A DNA stretch of 6,009 bases from Campylobacteraceae bacterium (lineage in GTDB: Bacteria; Campylobacterota; Campylobacteria; Campylobacterales; Sulfurospirillaceae): the NCBI GenBank assembly GCA_027013265.1, contig JALUXQ010000221.1, positions 1-6,009 of the forward strand, read 5' to 3'. Both the position numbers and the translations under genes were made by a program. Positions 1 to 5,493 of the stretch are shown here, in pieces. The notes beneath the pieces are model-generated. The model made no database searches and was not told where the DNA came from. It saw only the letters and a program-made list of their open reading frames with translations. The stretch's first letter is position 1; every line of letters starts with the position of its first letter.

Positions 1-147
1 ACGCATAGAAATAGAATCTAGCTTTATCATTCCATCTTTATCACACATGAAGTCATCACTACTGTTAATACCCTCAAATCTATCTTTTATCATCTTAATA
101 CTTTTTAAGATAAAATTCAGTAGTTCCTGGTTATTTGCTTTATCCAT
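1..147 (-). CDS. HepT-like HEPN toxin (DUF86 family), N-terminal 49 residues only; gene runs off the left edge
   Basis: The reading frame opens at an ATG (147 to 145) and stays open for 49 codons to the window edge. It starts MDKANNQELLNFILKSIKMI and continues with a charged stretch and then GMIKLDSISMR. The pattern fits the N-terminus of DUF86/HepT proteins: a first helix with spaced hydrophobics, an acidic loop, then the start of the helix that normally reads as a variant of RxLxxIGEA. HEPN toxins of this type are ribonucleases whose active site is an RX4-6H motif nearer the C-terminus, which is outside the window, so catalytic competence cannot be judged. The ATG overlaps the stop of the upstream nucleotidyltransferase gene by 8 bp (140-147), and I see no strong ribosome binding site, so translation is probably coupled. 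The identification rests as much on this partner as on the short sequence itself. Confidence 0.72.
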   Translation of the reverse strand, partial: MDKANNQELLNFILKSIKMIKDRFEGINSSDDFMCDKDGMIKLDSISMR

Positions 148-430
148 AAATCACATCTTTTTGAATATTAGAAATTATAACTTGATTATTGTTTTTATGT
201 TTGTGAAATAGATCTACCTTTTTATGATACACCTCTTCAAGATAATTCCAAAGTCCCGCAAGATTATCAAATGTCTTATGCCTAAACTCGACATAAATAT
301 CAATATCGCTATCTTCGCTCTGCTTATCTTTTGCATAACTACCAAATAAGCCAATTTTATCAACCTCAAACTCTTCTTCAATATAAAGCTTGTTATCTGC
401 AAGAATATTTAATATCTCATTTTTAGTCAT
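140..430 (-). CDS. MntA-like minimal nucleotidyltransferase, antitoxin of a HepT/MntA pair
   Basis: This is a complete 96-residue protein of the minimal nucleotidyltransferase (NTase, pol-beta fold) family. The hallmark GSYAKDKQSEDSDID covers residues 30-44: G30-S31 for nucleotide binding, and D42 and D44 as the metal-binding pair. D73 in KKVDLF is the likely third carboxylate, so the active site looks intact. In studied HepT/MntA systems the NTase is the antitoxin and AMPylates a tyrosine near the toxin's RX4-6HXY motif. That role here is inferred from family and gene pairing. The start at 430 is backed by a strong AAGGAGG (443 to 437) six bases upstream. The gene has its own extended -10 promoter and overlaps the downstream HEPN gene by 8 bp. 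Here the antitoxin precedes the toxin. The length is normal for the family. Confidence 0.88.
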   Translation of the reverse strand: MTKNEILNILADNKLYIEEEFEVDKIGLFGSYAKDKQSEDSDIDIYVEFRHKTFDNLAGLWNYLEEVYHKKVDLFHKHKNNNQVIISNIQKDVIYG

Positions 431-436
431 TGCAAA

Positions 437-443
437 CCTCCTT
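437..443 (-). promoter_or_regulatory. Strong ribosome binding site of the MntA-like gene
   Basis: On the minus strand this reads AAGGAGG, followed by a six-base spacer and the ATG at 430. It is the best Shine-Dalgarno sequence in the window. The HEPN gene behind it has no comparable site, so the antitoxin is expected to be translated more strongly than the toxin. Confidence 0.8.
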
Positions 444-459
444 ATACTGCAACAAGTCT

Positions 460-468
460 ATTATAGCA
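460..468 (-). promoter_or_regulatory. Extended -10 promoter for the toxin-antitoxin pair
   Basis: The minus strand reads TGCTATAAT, a perfect extended -10 element. It lies 30 bases upstream of the MntA-like start and within the 65-bp gap after the ffh stop. No good -35 hexamer is visible at the usual distance, only a TTTTAC at 488 to 483. Missing -35 boxes are common in Campylobacterota sigma-70 promoters. It suggests the pair is transcribed independently of ffh, although no terminator separates them. Confidence 0.6.
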
Positions 469-495
469 TATTTTGTAATTAGGTAAAAACGGTGA

Positions 496-1839
496 CTACC
501 TTGGGATGCCTTGTCTTTGTGATTGGGATAGCATATTTTGCAAATCTTGCATGCCTTTTTTGCCTGAAAATTTCTTTGCCATTTTTGCTGCATTTTTGAA
601 TTGTTTTAGAAATCTGTTTACTTCCATTTGCGAGAGTCCAGCTCCTGTGGCTATCCTTCTTTTTCTGCTATTGTTTAAAAGTGCTGGCAATTCTCGCTCT
701 TTTTTTGTCATGGAGCCTATCATGGCTTTGATTCTCTTCATTTCTACTGAATTTTCAAGATCCACATCTTTTAATTTGCCAGCCATGGACGACATACCAG
801 GAATCATACCCATGATGGATTTCATACTTCCTAGTTTCTTCATCTGCTCCATTTGAGCTAGAAAGTCATTAAAATTAAATTCACCTTTTTTTATCTTGGA
901 GGTGATTTTTTTTGCCTGTTTTTCATCTATGATTGCACTTGTCTTTTCTGCCAAACTCTCTAAGTCACCCTCTCCCATCAAGCGATTGACGATACGATCA
1001 CTTATAAAAGGCTCTATATCTGCAACCTTTTCACCATTTCCAATAAAACGAAGAGGTATGCCTACTTGTGAAGCGATTCCAAGAGCTACTCCACCTTTGC
1101 TGTCGCCATCATATTTACTTAAAATTACTCCGCTTATGCCTATCTTTTCGTTAAATGAGCTAGCACTTCTAACAGCATCTTGACCACTTAATGAATCAGC
1201 CACATAAAAAATCTCATCAGGGCTTAATACTTTTTTTATACTTTCAAGCTCACTCATCAGTTCATCATCTATCGCCAATCGTCCTGCGGTATCGACTATA
1301 AGTACATCATAGAGACCTTTTTTTGCCTCTTTTATGGCTATTTTTGCGATTTTTGCTGGGTTTTTTTCAGATTCATCAGAAAACAGATCTATCTCATTTG
1401 TACTACACAGTTGTTTTAGCTGCTCAACAGCTGCCAATCTTTGAAGATCACAAGCAGCAACTAGTACCTTTTTTTGTCTAAGTTTCAGATAATTTGCCAA
1501 TTTTACAGTTGTTGTGGTCTTTCCGCTTCCTTGAAGTCCTGCCATCAAAACAACAGTTGGTGGCTTCGATGAATAGACAAACCCTTGTTTGCCAGGAGCC
1601 GTTAGGATTTTTGTTAAATTTGTCTTTAGTGATTTTAGAAAATTGAGTTGCCCGATTCCAGCAGCTTTTGTCTCTAGCTCTACTACTTTTAAAAGCTCTT
1701 TTACAACTTTATGGTGAACATCTGCTTTTAATAGGGATTTTTTGAGAGTATCAAGAGCCTTTTTTAAGGCTTTATCATCATCTGCAAATCTAATTTTATT
1801 TACAGCACTTTTAAATGAATCGGTTAAAACACTAAACAA
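496..1839 (-). CDS. ffh: Signal recognition particle GTPase Ffh (SRP54)
   Basis: This complete 447-residue protein binds 4.5S RNA and signal peptides of nascent inner-membrane proteins. It docks with FtsY to deliver ribosomes to the Sec translocon. The helical N domain covers about residues 1-90. The G domain carries G1 GLQGSGKTTT (101-110), G2 DLQRLAAVEQL (131-141), G3 DTAGR (183-187), the insertion-box end SLSGQDAV (216-223), G4 SKYDGD (241-246) and G5 GNGEKVADIEPF (267-278). The methionine-rich M domain begins near 320, with the RNA-binding SRKRRIATGAG at 391-401. Length and architecture are normal. Two positions differ from the usual consensus: L136 where DLQRP is expected, and S241/Y243 where TKLD is expected. 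The start is TTG: AAGGAG lies five bases upstream, and no in-frame ATG exists between the preceding TAA and this codon. The tail is KKFSGKKGMQDLQNMLSQ-like, as in Campylobacterota. Confidence 0.97.
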   Translation of the reverse strand: MFSVLTDSFKSAVNKIRFADDDKALKKALDTLKKSLLKADVHHKVVKELLKVVELETKAAGIGQLNFLKSLKTNLTKILTAPGKQGFVYSSKPPTVVLMAGLQGSGKTTTTVKLANYLKLRQKKVLVAACDLQRLAAVEQLKQLCSTNEIDLFSDESEKNPAKIAKIAIKEAKKGLYDVLIVDTAGRLAIDDELMSELESIKKVLSPDEIFYVADSLSGQDAVRSASSFNEKIGISGVILSKYDGDSKGGVALGIASQVGIPLRFIGNGEKVADIEPFISDRIVNRLMGEGDLESLAEKTSAIIDEKQAKKITSKIKKGEFNFNDFLAQMEQMKKLGSMKSIMGMIPGMSSMAGKLKDVDLENSVEMKRIKAMIGSMTKKERELPALLNNSRKRRIATGAGLSQMEVNRFLKQFKNAAKMAKKFSGKKGMQDLQNMLSQSQRQGIPR

Positions 1840-1844
1840 ATCTG

Positions 1845-1850
1845 CTCCTT
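1845..1850 (-). promoter_or_regulatory. Ribosome binding site that fixes the TTG start of ffh
   Basis: The minus strand reads AAGGAG, then a five-base spacer, then TTG at 1839. The frame upstream contains no ATG before a TAA, so this site decides in favour of the rare TTG initiation codon. Weak initiation may keep Ffh levels modest; that last point is inference. Confidence 0.75.
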
Positions 1851-1930
1851 TTTCGTCTAAATTGAAAGAGTGAAATGTTACATAAATATTGCTTTAAGTT
1901 TGATAAAAGAATATTTTAATAAAAATTCAC

Positions 1931-1936
1931 TATAAT
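1931..1936 (+). promoter_or_regulatory. Probable -10 box for the MATE exporter gene
   Basis: A perfect TATAAT lies 27 bases upstream of a GGTGGAG ribosome binding site plus ATG at 1963. The upstream sequence is AT-rich with no recognisable -35 box. Transcription would start near 1943. That is downstream of the ATG at 1935, which overlaps the last two bases of this box. The divergent ffh promoter must lie in the same roughly 90-bp stretch, but I cannot place it confidently. Confidence 0.5.
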
Positions 1937-3317
1937 GCCCTTTCTAAGTAGGTGGAGAAACAATGGAGAACAGGATGATACAATCAAAAATGGTGATTTA
2001 ACAAAAGGTTCGATAAAAGAGCATATAAAAAACATCGCTATTCCATCCTCTATCGGATACTTTTTTCATACTATGTTTAATGTCACAGATACATTTTTTG
2101 CTGGTAAAATTTCAACACAATCTTTAGCGGCTCTATCTTTAACATTTTCTATATTTTTTATGATAATCGCGATAGCAGGTGGTATGAGCCAAGGAGTTAC
2201 TGCCCTTATAGGTAATGCTTTGGGCGAAAAAAACAAAGAGCACGCAAAACAAATAGTATGGCACTCTTTGATTTTATCTATATCGTTAGCAGTTATCCTG
2301 AGCATAACTGGGCTTTTGGCAGCACCATATCTGATGAAGATTTTAGGCGCACACGGCAAATACCTAAATGAAGCCCTCTCATACATAAATGTTATACTTT
2401 TTGGCTCAATCTTTTTTGTAGGAGCATTTTTCTCAAATGCTATGTTAAACTCTATCGGAAATACTGTTGCATTTAGAAACTTTTTGATTGGTGGATTTAT
2501 CTTAAACACGATACTTGATTTTTGGTTTGTCAGAGGTGGTCTTGGCGTAAGTCCGCTTGGTGTCAAGGGAATTGCCCTAGCGACCATTATCATAGAGTTT
2601 TTAGGCATGGCTTATCTAATCACAAACTTAAAAAAATCACATCTATTAGAAGATATGCCAAAGTTTAAATATGACAAACAAATCATCTTTTCCTTTTTAA
2701 AACAAGGGGTTCCGCCAACAGTAAATATGCTTCTTATGGCTCTTGGCATGTTCATAATCACATACTATATATCGCCTTTTGGCAAACATGTAGTGGCGGC
2801 TTATGGAGTCTCTATAAGAATTGAGCAGATATTTTTACTTCCTAGCATCGGTTTAAATGTGGCTGTTTTATCTATCGTATCACAAAATAATGGTGCAAAA
2901 CTATACGATAGAGTAAAAGAGACAGTTTGGCTTGCACAAAAAATAGGAGTATTTATATGGATAGTTGGCATGTTTTTCATATATACTTTTGGCGAACATT
3001 TGATGAGTCTATTCACAGCGGACGAAATGGTCATAAAAGCTGGTCTTGGGTACCTATATGCCGCAGGTAGTGCACTCTATGCTTATATGTTGGTGTTTAT
3101 AAATATTTCGCTTCTTCAAGGTATAAAAAAGCCTGCACTTTTAGTCTATCTGAGTCTATTTAGACAACTCATAGTCCCTATAGCTTTTTTCAGCTTGCTT
3201 GCCTTTTTCAAAGCTCCCCTTGACCTATACTGGTGGAGTATCGTTTTAGTCATATGGGGCTCAGCAATTTTCATGCTTTGGTATGCAAAAAGAGAGTTAA
3301 AACTACTAAATCCATAG
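1935..3317 (+). CDS. MATE-family multidrug/toxin efflux transporter (5' end uncertain)
   Basis: This inner-membrane exporter probably exchanges cations (H+ or Na+) for drugs or metabolites; the substrate cannot be told. As read it is 460 residues with about 12 hydrophobic segments in two related halves. The N-lobe opens at IAIPSSIGYFFHTMFNVTDT (34-53), followed by the loop SQGVTALIGNALGEKN (85-100) and LGVKGIALAT (208-217). The C-lobe opens near KQGVPPTVNMLLMALGMF (256-273), with its matching SQNNGA at 316-321. The start is doubtful. The only in-frame ATG (1935) lies in the apparent -10 box and has no ribosome binding site, and its first 20 or so residues (MPFLSRWRNN and on) do not resemble a MATE N-terminus. 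The family-like part begins at about D21 (DLTKGSIKEHIKN). The well-placed ATG at 1963 is in another frame. From residue 21 on the reading is intact. No terminator follows the TAG. Confidence 0.9.
   Translation: MPFLSRWRNNGEQDDTIKNGDLTKGSIKEHIKNIAIPSSIGYFFHTMFNVTDTFFAGKISTQSLAALSLTFSIFFMIIAIAGGMSQGVTALIGNALGEKNKEHAKQIVWHSLILSISLAVILSITGLLAAPYLMKILGAHGKYLNEALSYINVILFGSIFFVGAFFSNAMLNSIGNTVAFRNFLIGGFILNTILDFWFVRGGLGVSPLGVKGIALATIIIEFLGMAYLITNLKKSHLLEDMPKFKYDKQIIFSFLKQGVPPTVNMLLMALGMFIITYYISPFGKHVVAAYGVSIRIEQIFLLPSIGLNVAVLSIVSQNNGAKLYDRVKETVWLAQKIGVFIWIVGMFFIYTFGEHLMSLFTADEMVIKAGLGYLYAAGSALYAYMLVFINISLLQGIKKPALLVYLSLFRQLIVPIAFFSLLAFFKAPLDLYWWSIVLVIWGSAIFMLWYAKRELKLLNP
1952..2001 (+). other. Ribosome binding site plus 12-codon ORF, one base out of frame with the MATE gene
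   Basis: GTGGAG (1952-1957) precedes an ATG at 1963 with a five-base spacer, the arrangement expected for the real MATE start. The frame encodes only MENRMIQSKMVI and stops at TAA 1999-2001. One extra A in the five-A run at 1986-1990 would join it to the MATE frame as MENRMIQSKNGDLTKGS. It may be the true start disrupted by a one-base loss or a read error, a short leader peptide, or a frameshift site. I favour the first but cannot decide. Confidence 0.45.
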
Positions 3318-3323
3318 ATTTAC

Positions 3324-3352
3324 TTGACTTTAAAAAATAGTTGTGGTATAAT
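3324..3352 (+). promoter_or_regulatory. Near-consensus sigma-70 promoter of the four-gene operon
   Basis: TTGACT (3324-3329) and TATAAT (3347-3352) are separated by the ideal 17 bases, and the -10 is extended by TGG. The -10 ends 32 bases before the DUF4395 ATG, placing the transcription start near 3359. A full -35 box is uncommon in this phylum, so the promoter is expected to be strong and likely to need a repressor. The Rrf2 protein encoded second in the operon is the obvious candidate. Confidence 0.75.
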
Positions 3353-3358
3353 TTCGCT

Positions 3359-3371
3359 ATCTTATAAAGAT
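3359..3371 (+). repeat. 13-bp inverted repeat at the predicted transcription start, possible operator
   Basis: ATCTT and AAGAT flank a three-base ATA spacer. The element begins where transcription from the 3324-3352 promoter should start, so a bound repressor would block initiation. It is short and AT-rich and could occur by chance. It does not match the IscR or NsrR sites I know. Assigning it to the operon's Rrf2 regulator is inference. Confidence 0.25.
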
Positions 3372-3384
3372 TACAAGGATAATC

Positions 3385-3822
3385 ATGTTTAAATCTTGCC
3401 CTATTTCATCTCGCAGAATCGACTCTAACTTAGTCCGTTTCATATCTGCTCAAGTTTCAATTGTTACCATGCTGCTTATAGTGACAAAAATGCCAGTATT
3501 TGCCATTATATTACTGATAGACTTTGTGATGAGAGCATTTAGAAAGCCTAACTTTAGCCCATTTTTTATCATGGCTAGATTTGGGATTAGTATCTTCAGA
3601 TTGAAACCAAAAATGTGCGATGAAGCACCAAAAAGATTTGCTATGTTTATGGGGCTTGTCATCTCTTTAACCCTTAGCATACTATATATTGGACACAATG
3701 AATATATATCAAGCACTATAGCCTTTATACTCTTTGGTTGTGCTATGTTAGAGACTCTGTTTGATTTTTGCTTAGGATGTAAGATTTACCAAATCATAAA
3801 AATAGTTAAAAAATCATCATGA
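3385..3822 (+). CDS. DUF4395-type cysteine-containing membrane protein
   Basis: This 145-residue membrane protein has about four hydrophobic segments: near residues 18-48, 60-71, 84-103 and 111-128. The family pattern is recognisable: CP near the N-terminus (C5), IDSNLVRF (12-19), a central DFVMRAF (46-52), APKRFA (81-86) and a C-terminal ETLFDFCLGCKIY (123-135). The last contains a CxxC pair (C129, C132); C78 and C119 are additional. The family has no function I can state with confidence. The cysteine pair suggests thiol, redox or sulfur chemistry at the membrane, which fits the sulfur-amino-acid enzyme two genes on, but this is inference. The ATG is preceded by AAGGA (3375-3379) with a five-base spacer. 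It is the first gene after a strong promoter, and its TGA overlaps the Rrf2 start by four bases (ATGA). Confidence 0.82.
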   Translation: MFKSCPISSRRIDSNLVRFISAQVSIVTMLLIVTKMPVFAIILLIDFVMRAFRKPNFSPFFIMARFGISIFRLKPKMCDEAPKRFAMFMGLVISLTLSILYIGHNEYISSTIAFILFGCAMLETLFDFCLGCKIYQIIKIVKKSS

Positions 3823-4232
3823 TTGGCATCACATCAAAAACTACATATGCAGTCGCAGCCCTCTATCAGCTAGGCTCTTGCGAACAAGGCAAAACACTAA
3901 AGATAAAAGATATAGCATCAAGTGCAAATATTCCTCAAAAGTTTCTTGAACAGATTTTACTAGAGCTCAAAAAAAAAGGGCTACTCTCTAGTATAAAAGG
4001 TGCACATGGTGGATATAAGCTTGCAAAACCATTAGAAAATATAAAATTAAAAGATATAGTTTCTATTTTAGAAAATGATACTTTTTCAGACATGTGCAAA
4101 ACAAACAATGGCGTATTGAAACTCTTCTGGAGTGATATACAAGCATCTTTCAACAGGGTTTTTGATGTCCCCTTGTCTGAATTTGAAAAATACGAAGAGA
4201 AGATAAACCAAACACTAAACTTCTCTATTTAG
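3819..4232 (+). CDS. Rrf2-family transcriptional regulator without Fe-S cysteine triad (CymR-like)
   Basis: This 137-residue winged-helix DNA-binding protein has the Rrf2 N-terminus SKTTYAVAALYQLG (6-19), then KIKDIASSANIPQKFLEQILLELKKKGLLSS (28-58) as helix-turn-helix. The wing GAHGGYKLAKP (61-71) is a family hallmark, followed by the dimerisation helix IKLKDIVSILE (75-85). IscR, NsrR and RsrR bind a cluster through three cysteines after this helix. Here only C93 lies in that region, and the only other cysteine is C21, so a classic cluster is unlikely. Cluster-free members such as CymR control cysteine metabolism, which matches the downstream enzyme. The ATG overlaps the previous stop (ATGA) and has no clear ribosome binding site, so translation is probably coupled. 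Codons 51-53 lie in a run of nine A. It likely represses its own operon; the sensed signal is unknown. Confidence 0.9.
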   Translation: MIGITSKTTYAVAALYQLGSCEQGKTLKIKDIASSANIPQKFLEQILLELKKKGLLSSIKGAHGGYKLAKPLENIKLKDIVSILENDTFSDMCKTNNGVLKLFWSDIQASFNRVFDVPLSEFEKYEEKINQTLNFSI

Positions 4233-4236
4233 TCGA

Positions 4237-4241
4237 TGGAG
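4237..4241 (+). promoter_or_regulatory. Ribosome binding site of the PLP-dependent Cys/Met enzyme
   Basis: TGGAG lies seven bases before the ATG at 4249, within the 16-bp gap after the Rrf2 stop. The gap has no promoter-like sequence, supporting co-transcription with the upstream genes. Confidence 0.55.
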
Positions 4242-4248
4242 CAATAAA

Positions 4249-5493
4249 ATGAACTTTGAAGATTATAACACGCTATTAGTGCAATCAATTGGAAACAAAA
4301 TAGGCTCAACTGCCCCCGTGATAACTCCATCAGCATCTTTTGGTTATAAAGATGCTTTGCAGGCAGAAAATATTTTTGCAGGAGTTGAAAAATTACCGCT
4401 TTATGCTAGAGTTGGAAATCCAACAAATGCAAAGCTAGAGTCGATAGTCACAAAAATAGAAAACGGTTTTAGCTCAATCGCTACCTCTTCTGGCATGGGA
4501 GCAATATCTATGGTGCTTAGTGCGATTTTAGGCGCAAACGATGAAGTACTCTGTATCGGTGGATTTTTTGGAGGAACTTATACGCTTGTTGGTGAAACAC
4601 TCAAAAGATTTGGTGTTAAAAGTAGCTTTTGTCAAGTAGATGATTTTAAACATATAGAGAAAAAGTTAAACTCAAACATCAAGATAGTTTTGCTAGAGAG
4701 TGTGGGAAATCCTGGGTTGAGACTGCCTGATATCAAAAAAATTGCAGATTTGTGTAGAACTTACGAAACCATTCTTGTGATAGATAACACTGCTACACCG
4801 CTACTCATTCAACCGCTAGATATGGGAGCTGATATAGTTGTACACTCAAGCACAAAAAATATGAGCGGACACAGTGCCTCTCTTGGAGGAGTAGCAGTTT
4901 TTAGAGAAGTAAATGCTCAAAGCGATAAACTCTTAAACCCAAAATATCAAGACCTTCACGGCATAGTAGAAAAAGCGAAAAAAGCCGCATTTGTAGCGAT
5001 TTGCAAGAAAAGAGCCCTAAGAGATATAGGCATGAGTGCAAATGCTTTTGGCTCATTTCTAACGCTTCTAGGACTTGAGACTCTTGGACTCAGGGTTGAG
5101 AGAATCAACAAAAGCGTAGCAAGTATCGTTAGAGTTTTAGAAGAAAAATTTCCAAAAGATATAGTGGTAAACCACCCCTCTTTATCAAAAAGTGAAGATT
5201 TTGAAATCTATAAAGAGTTTTTTAGTGATGGTTGTGGTCCAATTTTTACGATTGACTGTAAAACACAAGAGAGGGCTTTTAGATTTGCAGACAGTTTAAA
5301 ACTCGCAACTCTGACTGCAAATATAGGAGACAATCGCACACTTGCACTTCACATGAAAAGCACAATTTATAGAGATTTTGATGAAAAATCAAGACAATTC
5401 TTGGGGATAACAGATGGGCTAATCAGGGTATCAGTTGGACTCGAAAATCCAAATGACATCATAAATGACTTCTTAGGAGCATCACATGTTTAG
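4249..5493 (+). CDS. PLP-dependent Cys/Met metabolism enzyme, O-acetylhomoserine sulfhydrylase (MetY)-like
   Basis: This 414-residue cytoplasmic enzyme belongs to the Cys/Met metabolism PLP family (fold type I). YARVGNPT (52-59) supplies the Tyr and Arg that bind the cofactor phosphate of the partner subunit. SSGMGAI (80-86) is the phosphate loop, D179 in IDNTAT pairs with the pyridine nitrogen, and K203 in HSSTKNMSGH is the Schiff-base lysine. The C-terminus IRVSVGLENPNDIINDFL (392-409) is typical. The segment RALRDIGMSANAFGSFLTLLGLETLGLRVERIN (255-287) is closest to MetY, which makes homocysteine from O-acetylhomoserine and sulfide. A MetZ or gamma-lyase role is not excluded. Two positions are unusual: F107 where YGGTY is common, and HMKSTIY (368-374) where HPxST is usual. 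The length is slightly short for MetY. Its TAG overlaps the next gene by eight bases. The family is certain; the reaction is moderately sure. Confidence 0.92.
   Translation: MNFEDYNTLLVQSIGNKIGSTAPVITPSASFGYKDALQAENIFAGVEKLPLYARVGNPTNAKLESIVTKIENGFSSIATSSGMGAISMVLSAILGANDEVLCIGGFFGGTYTLVGETLKRFGVKSSFCQVDDFKHIEKKLNSNIKIVLLESVGNPGLRLPDIKKIADLCRTYETILVIDNTATPLLIQPLDMGADIVVHSSTKNMSGHSASLGGVAVFREVNAQSDKLLNPKYQDLHGIVEKAKKAAFVAICKKRALRDIGMSANAFGSFLTLLGLETLGLRVERINKSVASIVRVLEEKFPKDIVVNHPSLSKSEDFEIYKEFFSDGCGPIFTIDCKTQERAFRFADSLKLATLTANIGDNRTLALHMKSTIYRDFDEKSRQFLGITDGLIRVSVGLENPNDIINDFLGASHV
5475..5479 (+). promoter_or_regulatory. Ribosome binding site for the ADP-ribosylglycohydrolase-like gene
   Basis: AGGAG lies six bases before the ATG at 5486, inside the end of the preceding coding region. 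It supports this start and the 8-bp overlap with the PLP-enzyme stop. Confidence 0.65.

Noticed and set aside
481..500. Possible hairpin (GGTA...TACC) after the ffh stop as a terminator
   Set aside because: The stem is only four pairs, and the T run lies inside the loop rather than after a stem, so it does not form an intrinsic terminator.
906..913. Eight-base homopolymer in ffh as a phase-variable tract
   Set aside because: It lies in an essential gene whose frame is intact and is explained by consecutive lysine and isoleucine codons in AT-rich DNA.
506..1183. Plus-strand open frames of 116 and 95 codons opposite ffh
   Set aside because: They are antisense to a clearly conserved gene, lack ribosome binding sites and have no recognisable family; they arise from the codon bias of ffh.
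2066..2608. 180-codon minus-strand open frame opposite the MATE gene
   Set aside because: It mirrors membrane-helix codons of the exporter, shows no domain or start signals, and the plus-strand protein is unmistakable.
3322..3350. IscR type 1-like site around TTGACT and TAGTTG in the operon promoter
   Set aside because: The half-site spacing is nine bases instead of five and the arms match at few positions; the hexamer is better explained as the -35 box.
3450..4153. Minus-strand open frames opposite the DUF4395 and Rrf2 genes
   Set aside because: They are antisense shadows with no initiation signals; both plus-strand genes match known families.
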